Part shown: positions 52,914 through 64,000 of the stretch, in pieces
Position numbering within the stretch: position 1 is the first letter of the stretch
Layout: every line of letters starts with the position of its first letter
NCBI RefSeq assembly: GCF_023101665.1
Contig: NZ_CP082161.1
Coordinates: 310,001 to 374,000 of the forward strand
DNA length: 64,000 nt
Source of the DNA: Bradyrhizobium sp. 195
GTDB lineage: Bacteria > Pseudomonadota > Alphaproteobacteria > Rhizobiales > Xanthobacteraceae
Reading direction: 5' to 3'
The notes under the pieces: generated by a model
What the model saw: only the letters and a program-made list of their open reading frames with translations
What the model was told of the DNA's origin: nothing
Database searches by the model: none
Made by a program: the position numbers and the translations under genes

Positions 52914-54137
52914 CTAGCCTCCGGTTTCCGCGCTGATGATGTCACCGAACAGTTCCCACTGGCCGGCCTTGAAACGGATCATCTTGAGCTGCTCGATCGG
53001 CGCGAAGTCGTTGGCGCCGGTGTTGATCTTGATGCCGGGGATCAGCGTATCGGGCGTAAAGTCCTTCAGGCTGGCGGCCTGCTTCATCACGTTGTCCCGT
53101 GTCAGGTCGTCGCCACATTGCTTCAAGGTTTGAACCAGCGTCTGCGCGGCGGCATAGCCGTAGACGAGGTTGGTGTCGGAGACATTGGCGCCCGGCATGT
53201 ATTTGTCGATGAAGGCGAGAAACTTCTTCATGCCTTCGTCGTCCTTCCATTGCGGATCGGACGCGTCCTTCAGATAGGTCGCCGACAGCACGCCTTCCGA
53301 AGCATCGAGCCCGGCGGGCTTCATCACCGCGCCGATCGAGATCGACACGTCGGTCATGACATGCATCGGCTTCCACTCGAGCTCGGCGATTTTCTTGATC
53401 GCTTGGGCTGCGAATTTCGGTGTCGAGATGTTGACGAAGACGTTGGCGCCGGTGCCCTTCAGCTTGACGATGTGGGAATCGATCGACGGCTCGGTGGTCT
53501 CGTAGCTCTCCTCCGCCACGATCAGCGAGGACGCCTTGTCGCCGAAGATCTCCTTGATGCCGGCGACGTAGTCCTTGCCGAAATCGTCATTGGCATAGAA
53601 GATCGCGACCTTGGCGTCGGGCTTGGCCTGCAAGATGTACTTGGCGAAGATCCGCGCCTCGACCCGGTAGCTGGGCTGGAAGCCCATGGTCCAGGGAAAG
53701 CCTTTGGGGTCGTTCCATTTGCTGGCGCCGGTGGCGAGGAAGAGCTGCGGCACCTTCTTGGAATTGTGATATTTCTGCACGGCGGTCTGGGTCGGCGTGC
53801 CCAGCGCGTTGAAGACCAGGAACACCTCGTCGCTCTCGATCAGCTTGCGGACCTGCTCCACGGTCTTGGGCGGCGAGTAGCCGTCGTCATAGGAGATCCA
53901 GTTGATCTTGCGGCCGTTGATGCCGCCCTGATCGTTGATCATCTTGAAATAGGCTTCCTCGGTTTTGCCGATGATGCCGTAGGCTGAGGCGGGACCGGAA
54001 TAGGCCTCGACATTGCCGATCCTGATCTCGGTATCGCTGGCGCCGGTGTCGTATTTTTTCTGCGCGGAGGCGCCTTGAACCGAGAGCAATGTCAGGGCCG
54101 TTGCCGCGGCGAGCAGGACGAGCTTCTTGTTCTTCAT
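52914..54137 (-). CDS. ABC transporter substrate-binding protein (LivK-like), orphan
   Basis: A 407-residue periplasmic binding protein of the branched-chain-amino-acid type. The signal peptide ends near GASAQKK. The mature start is DTEIRIGNVEAYSGPASAYGIIGKTEEAYFKMINDQGGINGRKI, followed by SYDDGYSPPKTVEQVRKLIESDEVFLVFN. This subgroup often sits in aromatic or fatty-acid catabolic clusters rather than amino acid operons. No permease or ATPase gene is nearby. The ATG at 54137 has AAGGAATTTCC upstream. It is separated from the acyl-CoA ligase gene by a terminator. Confidence 0.9.
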   Translation of the reverse strand: MKNKKLVLLAAATALTLLSVQGASAQKKYDTGASDTEIRIGNVEAYSGPASAYGIIGKTEEAYFKMINDQGGINGRKINWISYDDGYSPPKTVEQVRKLIESDEVFLVFNALGTPTQTAVQKYHNSKKVPQLFLATGASKWNDPKGFPWTMGFQPSYRVEARIFAKYILQAKPDAKVAIFYANDDFGKDYVAGIKEIFGDKASSLIVAEESYETTEPSIDSHIVKLKGTGANVFVNISTPKFAAQAIKKIAELEWKPMHVMTDVSISIGAVMKPAGLDASEGVLSATYLKDASDPQWKDDEGMKKFLAFIDKYMPGANVSDTNLVYGYAAAQTLVQTLKQCGDDLTRDNVMKQAASLKDFTPDTLIPGIKINTGANDFAPIEQLKMIRFKAGQWELFGDIISAETGG

Positions 54138-54180
54138 GGAAATTCCTTGGGGTTTCTCGTGGGATGGGGCAGGCACTTCA

Positions 54181-54210
54181 AAAAGAAAAGCGCCACTCAA
54201 GGGGCGCTTT
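54181..54210 (-). terminator. intrinsic terminator after the acyl-CoA ligase gene
   Basis: On the minus strand an 8-bp stem aaagcgcc/ggcgcttt with a short loop is followed by TTTTCTTTTT, 3 bases after the acyl-CoA ligase stop codon. It should separate that gene from the downstream binding-protein gene. Confidence 0.85.
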
Positions 54211-54212
54211 GA

Positions 54213-55763
54213 TCAGGCGTTGGCGGCTTCCTTGTCGACCTCGGAGGCCACCGAGAATTCCTTGCGCAATGTCGGCTTGTGGATCTTGCCGGTCGCGTTT
54301 CGCGGGAGCGCGTCGATGAAGCGGATTTGGCGCGGGCATTTGAAGCGCGCCAGATTGGCTGCGCAATGTGCAAAGACATCGGCGTCCGTCAGCTTGTGGC
54401 CGTGCTTGACCGCGACGATGGCAAGGCCCACCTCGCCCCATTGCGGATCCGGGATGCCGATCACGGCGGCTTCGGCGATGGCATCGAGTTGATGCAGCAC
54501 GTTCTCGACCTCGGCCGGATAGACGTTCTCGCCGCCGGAGATGTACATGTCCTTCCAGCGATCGACGATGTAGTAGAAGCCGTCCTCGTCGACGCGGGTC
54601 GCATCGCCCGTGTGCAGCCAACCGTCGGTGAAGGAGGTCTTGTTCGCCTCCGGCCTGTTCCAATAGCCCGGCGTGATGTTGGGGCCCTTGACCCAGAGCT
54701 CGCCGAGTTCGCCGACATCGGCATCGCTGCCGTCGGGGCGGACGATGCGCACCTCGGTGTGCAGCACCGGCTTGCCGGCGGAGCCGGCTTTCCGCGCCGC
54801 ATCCTCACGGTCGAGCACGAGCACCGCCGGCGAGGTCTCGGTCATGCCGTAGCCCTGCTGAAGCGCGACGCCGCGCGCTTCCCACACCTTGAGCAGCGGC
54901 ACCGGCATCGGCGCGCCCCCGACGCCGCCGACGATGAGGCGGCTAAGGTCAGTCGTCGCGAAAGCCGGATGCTGCGCCATGAACTGGTAGATCGCGGGCA
55001 CGCCGAAGAACACGTTGATGCCCTGCCCGGGATCGTTGATCAGGCCGAGCGCGGTGCCGGGATCGAAGGCGCGCATGATCATCACGGTGCCGCCGGCGTG
55101 CAGCACGGGATTGGTGTAGCAGTTGAGCCCGCCGGTGTGGAACAGCGGCAGCACGGTCAGCAGCACCGAGGATGGCCCGTTGCAGGCGGGGCCACCCAGA
55201 TTGACGCAATTCCAGAACGTCATGCCATGGGTGATGGTCGCGCCCTTCGGATGCCCTGTCGTGCCTGACGTGTACATGATGGTCGAGAAATCATCGAGCG
55301 TAACTTCCTCGGCGCGATCGAGTGGCCTTGCGGCGGCGATGCCGGCCTCATAGGACCCGCCGGGGCCGAGCAGCAGGCTCGTCGCGACGCCGCAGAGCTT
55401 TGCGACGGCAAGCGCGGTCTCGGCGAGATCGGTGTCATGGATCATCACCTTCGGCGCGCAATCGGCGGTGATGAATTGAAGCTCGGGAACGGTAAGGCGG
55501 GTGTTCAGCGGCACGAAGATCGCGCCAAGGCGGCCGCAGGCGAACTGAACCTCCAGCGTATCGGTCGTATTCAGCGCCAGCACCGCGACGCGGTCGCCGC
55601 GCAAGACTTTGAGCGTGTGCCGCAGGAACGAGGCGAGGCGCGAGACGCGGGCATCAAGCTGCGCGTAGGTAAAGCGGCGCTCGCTCGCGAGGTCGATCAC
55701 CGCGACCTTGTCAGGCGTGCGGCGGCCATGATGGACGATCCAGTCGTAGTAACGAACGGCCAA
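54213..55763 (-). CDS. AMP-forming acyl-CoA ligase (fatty-acid type)
   Basis: A 516-residue ANL-superfamily enzyme that activates a carboxylic acid with ATP and CoA. Motifs: the P-loop TIMYTSGTTGHPKGATITH, the A5 block QQGYGMTETSP, the A7/A8 region GWLHTGDATRVDEDGFYYIVDRWKDMYISGGENVYPAEVE and the catalytic lysine in NATGKI. The acid cannot be predicted, though the acyl-CoA dehydrogenases encoded divergently would act on its product. The frame opens with TTG at 55763, supported by GAGGGAGGAA 5 bases upstream; no ATG precedes the first strand. Confidence 0.9.
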   Translation of the reverse strand: MAVRYYDWIVHHGRRTPDKVAVIDLASERRFTYAQLDARVSRLASFLRHTLKVLRGDRVAVLALNTTDTLEVQFACGRLGAIFVPLNTRLTVPELQFITADCAPKVMIHDTDLAETALAVAKLCGVATSLLLGPGGSYEAGIAAARPLDRAEEVTLDDFSTIMYTSGTTGHPKGATITHGMTFWNCVNLGGPACNGPSSVLLTVLPLFHTGGLNCYTNPVLHAGGTVMIMRAFDPGTALGLINDPGQGINVFFGVPAIYQFMAQHPAFATTDLSRLIVGGVGGAPMPVPLLKVWEARGVALQQGYGMTETSPAVLVLDREDAARKAGSAGKPVLHTEVRIVRPDGSDADVGELGELWVKGPNITPGYWNRPEANKTSFTDGWLHTGDATRVDEDGFYYIVDRWKDMYISGGENVYPAEVENVLHQLDAIAEAAVIGIPDPQWGEVGLAIVAVKHGHKLTDADVFAHCAANLARFKCPRQIRFIDALPRNATGKIHKPTLRKEFSVASEVDKEAANA

Positions 55764-55997
55764 AGATTCCTCCCTCGGCGCACCATGCCCGGCGTGGCCC
55801 TGGGGCCAGCCGGAGTCTGTGCAGCAACGTTTTTTGCGCCAGAGTTGGCCTGCGAGCGGGGAAAATCGTCTTGCGTTGAGTTGCTAGGTAACTGCCTTGC
55901 GCGAAGCGTCCGCACCGGTCAGCCACTCCGCGCAAGTGAACCAGCAATGTTCCGGCCATGGTGGCTGAGACGAATCCGGCCGCGAGGCGAGACTGCG

Positions 55998-57134
55998 ATG
56001 AAGAGCCCGTTCTATACCGCCGAGCACGACGCCTTCCGCGACGTGATGCGCCGCTTCGTCGAGAAGGAGATCACCCCGTTCGCCCATGAGTGGGACGAGG
56101 CCGGCGAATTCCCGCGCACGCTCTATCGCAAGGCGGCCGAGATCGGCCTGTTGGGGCTGGGATTTCCCGAGGAATATGGCGGGGTCTCCGCCGATCAGTT
56201 CATGAAGATCGTGGCCAGCCAGGAGCTGGCGCGGGCCGGCGCGGGTGGCGTCAGCGCCAGCCTGATGAGCCACACCATCGGCTCGCCGCCGATCGCGCGC
56301 GCGGCCCGTCGCGAGGTGAAGGCGCGGGTGCTGCCGCAGGTACTGTGCGGCGAGAAGATCTCGGCGCTCGCGATCACCGAACCGGGCGGGGGCTCCGACG
56401 TCGCGAACCTCAGCACGCGGGCGCGGCGCGATGGCGATCACTACGTCGTGAGCGGTGAGAAGACCTTCATCACCTCAGGGATGCGCGCCGACTATCTGAC
56501 CGTTGCGGTGCGTACCGGCGGCGAAGGTGCCGGCGGCGTCAGCCTGCTCTTGATCGAGGGGGATACCCCCGGCCTGTCGCGCACCAAGCTGAAGAAGATG
56601 GGCTGGTGGGCCTCCGACACCGCGACGCTGCATTTCGACGAGTGTCGCGTGCCGGCCATAAACCTGATCGGCGAGGAGGGGCAGGGCTTCAAGATCATCA
56701 TGCAGAACTTCAACAGCGAGCGCATGGGCATGGCGGCAAGCTGCACCGCCTTCGCCCGGGTCTGCCTCGACGAGGCGGTCGCCTATGCCAGGGAACGCAA
56801 GACCTTCGGCAAGCCGCTCGCGCAGCACCAGGTGATCCGTCACAAGATCGTCGACATGGCGCAGAAGGTCGCCGCATCCCAGGCGATGCTGGAGCTGCTG
56901 GCCTGGCGGCTCGAGCAGGGCGAAAGCCCCGTCGCGGAGATCTGCATGATGAAGAACCAGGCGACGCAGACCATGGCGTTCTGCGCCTCGGAAGCCGTGC
57001 AGATCTTCGGCGGCGCCGGCTTCATGCGCGGCATCAAGGCCGAACGCATCTATCGCGAGGTCAAGGTCAATGCCATCGGCGGCGGCACCGAGGAGATCAT
57101 GAAGGATCTCGCCAGCCGGCAGATGGGATTGTGA
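55998..57134 (+). CDS. acyl-CoA dehydrogenase
   Basis: A 378-residue FAD enzyme that desaturates an acyl-CoA at the alpha-beta bond. Core blocks: GLGFPEEYGG, ITEPGGGSDVANLSTRARRDGDHYVVSGEKTFITSG, RKTFGKPLAQHQ and QIFGGAGFMRGIKAERIYREVK. At the 'IYEGT' site it has IGGGTEE, while the earlier helix reads NSERMGM. This suggests that the base is the glutamate of the isovaleryl/long-chain type. The ATG at 55998 has GAGGCGAG upstream. It is first in a run with a second dehydrogenase and a glutathione transferase, divergent from the ligase. Confidence 0.9.
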   Translation: MKSPFYTAEHDAFRDVMRRFVEKEITPFAHEWDEAGEFPRTLYRKAAEIGLLGLGFPEEYGGVSADQFMKIVASQELARAGAGGVSASLMSHTIGSPPIARAARREVKARVLPQVLCGEKISALAITEPGGGSDVANLSTRARRDGDHYVVSGEKTFITSGMRADYLTVAVRTGGEGAGGVSLLLIEGDTPGLSRTKLKKMGWWASDTATLHFDECRVPAINLIGEEGQGFKIIMQNFNSERMGMAASCTAFARVCLDEAVAYARERKTFGKPLAQHQVIRHKIVDMAQKVAASQAMLELLAWRLEQGESPVAEICMMKNQATQTMAFCASEAVQIFGGAGFMRGIKAERIYREVKVNAIGGGTEEIMKDLASRQMGL

Positions 57135-57148
57135 ATGCTCTCTCCTCG

Positions 57149-57253
57149 CGTCATTCCGGGGCGCGAGCGAAGCGGAGCGAGCCCGGAATCCATAACCACA
57201 AGCCGGGGTTATGGATTCCGGGCCCGCGCCAAGAGGCGCGTCCCGGAATGACG
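57149..57253. repeat. palindromic repeat, family C, between the two dehydrogenase genes
   Basis: Arms cgtcattccggggcgcg...gcccggaatccataa and ttatggattccgggc...gcgcgtcccggaatgacg. Its sister is at 59089. It occupies the whole gap between the two dehydrogenases, so it must be transcribed if they form one operon. Confidence 0.85.
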
Positions 57254-57264
57254 AGGCTGAGAGA

Positions 57265-58427
<1,163 letters not shown>

Positions 58428-58431
<4 letters not shown>

Positions 58432-59081
58432 TCACGCTCTATCATTGCGAGGCTGCGCGCTCGTTCCGTCCGCTCTGGATGCTGGAGGAGATGGGGCTGC
58501 CCTATGAACTGAAGATGTTGCCGTTCCCGCCGCGGGTTTTCGCCAAGGAATATCTCGCACTCAATCCGCTCGGCACGATTCCCTTCATGGTCGACGGCGA
58601 GACGAAGATGACGGAGTCCTCCGGCATCTGCCACTATCTCGGCGTCAAATATGGTCCGACGCCTTTGATGGTCGGCCCCGAGGACCTCGCTTATGGCGCC
58701 TTTCTGAACTGGATGTATTTCAGCGACGCCACGTTAACCTTCCCGCAAACGCTGGTGCTCCGCTACAGCCAGCACGAGCCGGATCAGCGGGACAACAAGG
58801 TCGTGGGCGACTATGCGAAGTGGTTCCTGGGGCGGCTGCGCGCCGTTGAGGCAGCGACGGCAAATGCCGATACATTGTGCGCGGGCCGCTTCACCGCGGC
58901 CGATATCGTGATCGGTTACGCGCTCCGGCTTGCCGGAACCACCGGGCTGGCGAAGGATTTCGGGCCAAATGTCGCAGCCTATTGGGCGCGATTGCAGCAG
59001 CGCGACGGCTTCAAGCGTGCGGTTGCTGCGGAGCAAAAGGCCGGCGTCGAGCAGAATGTTGCGTCGCGCGTGAGGGCGTAA
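58428..59081 (+). CDS. glutathione S-transferase family protein
   Basis: A 217-residue two-domain GST. The thioredoxin-like N-half (MITLYHCEAARSFRPLWMLEEMGLPYELKMLPF...NPLGTIPFMVDGETKMTESSGICHYL) has the cis-Pro in GTIPF and the glutathione ES pair (ESSG). The helical C-half has FTAADIVIGYAL, the folding capping box. It is translationally coupled to the upstream dehydrogenase, so it may detoxify or isomerise a reactive enoyl intermediate (inference). Confidence 0.88.
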
Positions 59082-59088
59082 CGGGGGC

Positions 59089-59190
59089 CGTCATTCCGGG
59101 GTGATGCAAAGCATCGAACTCTGGCGCGCCGTTGCGCCCCGAGAAGTCTCGAGGTTCCGGGGCGGTCCTGCAGACCGCTCCCGGAATGAC
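59089..59190. repeat. palindromic repeat, family C
   Basis: Arms cgtcattccggggtgatgcaaagcatcgaactctgg and a looser ...gaggttccggggcggtcctgcagaccgctcccggaatgac. It marks the end of the dehydrogenase-GST unit, before the AraC gene. Confidence 0.8.
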
Positions 59191-59295
59191 AGCGCTTGTT
59201 TTCATGACAGCGCTATCCCGTCGTGACAGCGCCCAAATTTCCGCTAAGGTGACCCCCGTCCGCAGCGGCCTGAGAGCCGCGCGAGGAGGATCCCC

Positions 59296-60096
59296 ATGGA
59301 AGATAAAGGTCGCGAATCCGACCATCTGATGCTGATCACGCCGGAGCGGGTGTTTTATGCCGGCCTGCTCGGCCGCCCTCGCAAGCGGACCCCCGGGTGC
59401 TGCCATGTCTATGTCGCGGTGAAGGGCAGCCTGCACCTGACGATCGATGACGTCCACACGTCGGACGAGCTGATCGTGACCCTGCCGAACCAGCGGCACA
59501 CCATCGCCAGTGACTATCGCAGCGTCATCAGCGTGACGCTGGAGCCGGAAAGCATGCCGGATGGCATGATCGAAGTCCTGGCCGAGCGGCTGCGCGGTCC
59601 GGACAAGGCCGCCTATGCCCGCAAGATCCTGGCCGCCTACGCGTTGCTGCGTCAGCGCCGCTATGGCGACATCACCACCGCTGAATTCGACGAGATGTGC
59701 TTTGGCGAGGCGCTGCCGCGCCGCGAGCTCGATCCGCGAGTGACCCGCGCCGTCGCCCGCATCGGGCGTTTCTCCGGCGAACCGGTGACGGCCGACACCT
59801 GCGCGGCGGAAGCAGGGCTCTCGGCGTCGCGGTTCCTGCATCTGTTCAAGGAAGAGACCGGCATCTCCTTCCGCTCCTTCCGCGCCTGGAAGCGTGCGCG
59901 CCATTTGCTGCACTTCGCCAACCAGGACCTCAACCTCGCCCATCTCGCGCAGGACATCGGCTATCCCGATTCCACGCATTTCAGCCACTCGATCCGCCGC
60001 TTCTACGGATTGAAACCGCGCGCGATCTTCGTCGGCTCACGCGACCTTGCGATCTACCGCAGCACCGAGACGGTGCGGCTCGCGGAGGCTTCGTAG
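59296..60096 (+). CDS. AraC-family transcriptional regulator
   Basis: A 266-residue regulator. Residues about 10-90 look like a cupin-type effector domain (HVYVAVKGSLHLTIDDVHTSDELIVTLPNQRHTIASD). Residues 160-255 are the two AraC helix-turn-helix motifs (TCAAEAGLSASRFLHLFKEETGISFRSFRAWKRARHLL and LAHLAQDIGYPDSTHFSHSIRRFYGLKPRAIF). GCGAGGAGGATC precedes the ATG. It lies between the two halves of the catabolic cluster and is the best local candidate for its regulator. Confidence 0.92.
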   Translation: MEDKGRESDHLMLITPERVFYAGLLGRPRKRTPGCCHVYVAVKGSLHLTIDDVHTSDELIVTLPNQRHTIASDYRSVISVTLEPESMPDGMIEVLAERLRGPDKAAYARKILAAYALLRQRRYGDITTAEFDEMCFGEALPRRELDPRVTRAVARIGRFSGEPVTADTCAAEAGLSASRFLHLFKEETGISFRSFRAWKRARHLLHFANQDLNLAHLAQDIGYPDSTHFSHSIRRFYGLKPRAIFVGSRDLAIYRSTETVRLAEAS

Positions 60097-60101
60097 CTTT
60101 C

Positions 60102-60191
60102 GTAGGGTGGATTAGCCAAAGGCGTAATCCACCGCTTCTACATCCGCGGTGAGGGAAGTTGGTGGTTACGCCTTCGGCTAACCCACCCTAC
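60102..60191. repeat. REP-like palindrome, family B
   Basis: Arms cgtagggtggattagccaaaggcgtaatccacc and ggtggttacgccttcggctaacccaccctac, directly after the AraC gene. It is the closest of the four family B copies to a perfect palindrome. Confidence 0.82.
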
Positions 60192-60289
60192 AATTCGTTG
60201 TTTTCTTCAGCTTCTCCGCGCAAGAAGCCGCATGCCACCCATCACATGATCGCAATCGTTGAATTCTCAACGTGCGAGACATTTTTGGC

Positions 60290-61156
60290 ATGAGCGACAA
60301 GGCCGTCATCACCTGCGCGCTGAACGGCGTGCTCACCGACCCGAAGCAGCACAACGTGCCCGTGACGCCCGAAGAGATGGCGCGGGAGGCCAAGGCTGCG
60401 TTCGATGCCGGCGCGTCCATCATGCACATTCATCTGCGCCAGCAGGCGCCGAACAAGGGGCACCTGCCGTCCTGGGAGGTGAATGTCAGCCGGGAGATCC
60501 AGCAGGCGATTCGCGAAGCCTGTCCCGGCGTGATCATCAATCATACCTCGGGCGTCTCGGGTCCGAACTACTCAGGCGCGCTCGATTGTATCCGGGAGAC
60601 CAAGCCCGAGATCGCCGCCTGCAACGCCGGCTCGCTGAATTACCTGAAGGTGAAGGCCGACAATACCTGGGCCTGGCCGCCGATGATGTTCGACAACGCG
60701 GTCGAGAAGGTGAAGGACTATCTCGACGTCATGAACGAGGTTGGCACCATCCCCGAGTTCGAGTGTTTCGACGTCGGCATCGTCCGCTGCGTCGGCATGT
60801 ACCGCCAGGTCGGCATGTACAAGGGGCCGCTCGAATATAATTTTGTGATGGGCGTCGCTTCGGGAATGCCGTCGGATCCGGAGTTGCTCCCGATCCTGAT
60901 CAAGCTGAAGCGTCCCGAGGCGCATTTCCAGGTCACCGCCATCGGCCGCGAGGAGATCTGGCCGCTGCACCAGCGCTGCGCCGAGCTCGGCGGTCATTTG
61001 CGCACCGGTCTCGAAGACGCCTTCTATCTCGCCGACGGCAAGAAGGTGACATCGAACGGCCAGCTGATCGAGGCCATCGCCGCCTGTGCCCGCCGCGCCG
61101 GCCGCGAGATCGCGAGCCCCGCCGAGGCAAGGAAGATCTTTGGGACGAATCGCTGA
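60290..61156 (+). CDS. beta-keto acid cleavage enzyme (BKACE, formerly DUF849)
   Basis: A 288-residue TIM-barrel zinc enzyme. Known chemistry of the family: a beta-keto acid plus acetyl-CoA gives acetoacetate and a shortened acyl-CoA. The metal and substrate blocks are visible: MHIHLR (zinc histidines), NHTSG, NAGSLNYL, PEFECFDVG, FVMGVASGMPSDP and VTAIGREE. It ends with LRTGLEDAFYLADGKKVTSNGQLIE, where the arginine that reads the carboxylate lies. The substrate is unknown and may be set by the neighbouring dehydrogenases. The ATG at 60290 is chosen; a GTG at 60272 would add six residues. Confidence 0.9.
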   Translation: MSDKAVITCALNGVLTDPKQHNVPVTPEEMAREAKAAFDAGASIMHIHLRQQAPNKGHLPSWEVNVSREIQQAIREACPGVIINHTSGVSGPNYSGALDCIRETKPEIAACNAGSLNYLKVKADNTWAWPPMMFDNAVEKVKDYLDVMNEVGTIPEFECFDVGIVRCVGMYRQVGMYKGPLEYNFVMGVASGMPSDPELLPILIKLKRPEAHFQVTAIGREEIWPLHQRCAELGGHLRTGLEDAFYLADGKKVTSNGQLIEAIAACARRAGREIASPAEARKIFGTNR

Positions 61157-61169
61157 GCGCAACCACACC

Positions 61170-61283
61170 CGTCATTGCGACGAAGCGAAGCAATCCAGAA
61201 TCTCTCCACGGATGCAGTCTGGATTGCTTCGTCGCCTGCGCAAGATGGCTTCGCAATTTTGTCGCGGGCTCCTCGCAATGACG
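61170..61283. repeat. REP-like palindrome, family A
   Basis: Arms cgtcattgcgacgaagcgaagcaatccagaatc and agtctggattgcttcg...ctcgcaatgacg, with about 25 extra bases in the second arm (gcgcaagatggcttcgcaattttgt). It fills the gap between the BKACE and carboxylase genes. Confidence 0.82.
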
Positions 61284-61297
61284 GATAGGATAGAGTT

Positions 61298-62910
61298 ATG
61301 TCTGTCATCGAAAACACCATCTCCCCCGGCAGCGCCGCCTACCAGGCCAACCGTGACGGCATGCTCGGCCTGATCGACCGCATGCGCGCGCTGGAAGAGC
61401 GCACGCGTGCGGCGTCGGCGGCGGCCAAGGACCGTTTCCACAAGCGCGGGCAGCTGCTGCCGCGCGAGCGCGTCGCCCTGGTGCTCGATCCCGGCGCGCC
61501 TTTCATCGAGCTGTCCACGCTCGCCGGTTACATGTTCGACGTGCCCGATGCCGCCAAGAGCGTGCCCGGCGGCGGCGTCATCGCTGGCATCGGTTTCGTC
61601 TCGGGTATCCGTTGCATGGTCAGCGCCAACGACGCCGGCATCGATGCCGGTGCGCTGCAGCCTTACGGTCTCGACAAGACGCTGCGGGTGCAGGAGCTCG
61701 CGCTCGAGAACAAGCTGCCTTATGTCCAGCTCGTCGAAAGCGCCGGCGCCAATCTGCTGCGCTACCGCGTCGAGGACTTTGTCCGCGGCGGCAACATCTT
61801 TCGCAATCTCGCGCGGCTCTCGGCGGCAGGCCTGCCCGTCGTCACCGTCACGCATGGCTCTTCGACCGCCGGCGGCGCCTATCAGACCGGCCTGTCGGAC
61901 TACATCGTCATGGTGCGCGGCCGCACGCGTGCTTTCCTTGCGGGGCCGCCGCTGCTGAAGGCCGCGACCGGCGAGATCGCGACCGAGGAAGAGCTCGGCG
62001 GCGCCGAGATGCACACGCAAGTGTCCGGACTCGGCGACTACCTCGCCGAAGACGATCGCGATGCGCTTCGCATCGCGCGCGAGATCATGGCGGCAATGGA
62101 ATGGGAACGTCCAGGCAAGGCGGCTCCGCGATTCGAGCCGCCGCGCTACGACCAGGACGAGCTGCTCGGCATCATGCCGATGGACCACAAGCGCACCGTG
62201 GACATGCGCCAAGTGATCGCGCGCATCGTCGACGATTCCGATTTCACCGAGATGGCGCCGAACTATGGGCCCGCCACCGTCTGCGGTCATGCCCGCATCG
62301 AGGGGCAGGCGATCGGTATCATCACCAATAACGGCCCGCTCGATCCCGCCGGCGCCAACAAGGCGACGCATTTCATTCAGGCCTGCTGCCAGACCCGCAC
62401 GCCGCTGCTCTATCTCAACAACACCACAGGTTACATGGTCGGCAAAGCCTACGAAGAAGCCGGCATGATCAAGCACGGCTCGAAGATGATCCAGGCGGTG
62501 ACGTCGGCCACCGTGCCTCAGATCACCATCTATTGCGGCGCCTCCTTCGGGGCCGGCAATTACGGCATGTGCGGCCGCGGCTTTCATCCGCGCTTCTGCT
62601 TCTCCTGGCCCAACGCCAAGACCGCGGTCATGGGCGGCGAGCAGGCGGCTGAAACCATGGCGATCGTGACCGAGGCCGCCGCCGCGCGGCGCGGCAAGCC
62701 GATCGAGAAAGACAAGCTCGATGCCATGAAGGCACAGATCATCGGCGTGTTCGACGGCCAGATGGACGTGTTCTCGACCAGTGCGCGCGTGCTCGACGAC
62801 GGCGTGATCGATCCGCGCGACACCCGCGCGGTGCTATCCGAAGTGCTCGCGATCTGCCGCGAGGGCGATGCGCGCACGCCCCAGCGCATGCAGTTTTCGG
62901 TGGCCCGCCC

Positions 62911-62914
<4 letters not shown>
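61298..62914 (+). CDS. acyl-CoA carboxylase, carboxyltransferase (beta) subunit
   Basis: A 538-residue carboxyltransferase with two crotonase-fold halves, transferring CO2 from biotin to an acyl-CoA. Blocks: [107 protein letters not shown], then GTGGYM-like [24 protein letters not shown] and [41 protein letters not shown]. These are the methylcrotonyl/geranyl-CoA carboxylase type rather than propionyl-CoA type. The stop overlaps the next start (ATGA), coupling it to the biotin carboxylase subunit. Confidence 0.92.

Positions 62915-64000
<1,086 letters not shown>

Noticed and set aside
54138-54200. Upstream extension of the LivK-like protein to 54200
   Set aside because: It would place 21 charged residues before a standard signal peptide; the ATG at 54137 has a proper ribosome site.

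Overview
The window looks like a chromosomal segment of a Bradyrhizobium-type alphaproteobacterium (family Nitrobacteraceae). The grounds are: high GC with strong third-position bias; several families of alphaproteobacterial REP-like palindromes scattered between genes; and a gene that matches, by length and zinc-ligand positions, the amino acid:[carrier protein] ligase characterised from Bradyrhizobium japonicum. I saw no tRNA, rRNA, CRISPR array, integrase or insertion sequence. Almost all of the DNA is coding; only one gene-free stretch exceeds 300 bases (18905-19262).

Layout. 1-7.2 kb: start of a class A beta-lactamase, small enzymes, a caspase-like protease with a cysteine-rich tail, an ispA-type prenyl synthase with a DUF1345 membrane protein, mtgA and rpmF. 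7.4-15.4 kb: a c-di-GMP protein with a degenerate GGDEF motif, a tripartite tricarboxylate transporter (tctCBA), and a four-PAS GGDEF-EAL protein. 15.6-19.5 kb: an acyltransferase-like protein, the amino acid:carrier-protein ligase and an acyl-CoA-dehydrogenase-fold flavoprotein on the minus strand, facing a free-standing carrier protein on the plus strand. 19.7-25.1 kb: methionine salvage (mtnP, mtnA), a HAD hydrolase, a trypsin-like protease and a Baeyer-Villiger-type monooxygenase.

25.3-37.7 kb is an amide/urea utilisation unit. A LuxR-type response regulator overlaps the end of a very large hybrid histidine kinase whose N-terminal half is an NCS1-type purine/cytosine/hydantoin permease. 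Divergent from them runs a Urt-type ABC transporter (urtABCDE), a formamidase (fmdA), an fmdB zinc-ribbon protein and an aliphatic amidase (amiE). The natural reading is a transporter-like receptor that senses amides or related compounds and controls their uptake and hydrolysis.

37.9-52.9 kb is a surface and envelope region: an autotransporter with a repetitive passenger, an orphan MlaD-like protein, an ADP-forming acyl-CoA synthetase, three glycosyltransferases (one with a single-base frameshift) and a proteobacterial sortase with its VIT/vWA substrate carrying an LPKTA sorting signal. 52.9-64 kb is a carboxylic-acid catabolic cluster: an orphan periplasmic binding protein, an AMP-forming acyl-CoA ligase, two acyl-CoA dehydrogenases, a glutathione transferase, an AraC regulator, a beta-keto acid cleavage enzyme, and a biotin-dependent acyl-CoA carboxylase whose biotin-carboxylase subunit runs off the right edge.

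Most promising for new biology: the NCS1-permease/histidine-kinase receptor with its cysteine-rich linker, and the aminoacyl-carrier-protein locus, where the ligase chemistry is known but the pathway is not and the partner flavoenzyme lacks the usual dehydrogenase glutamates.
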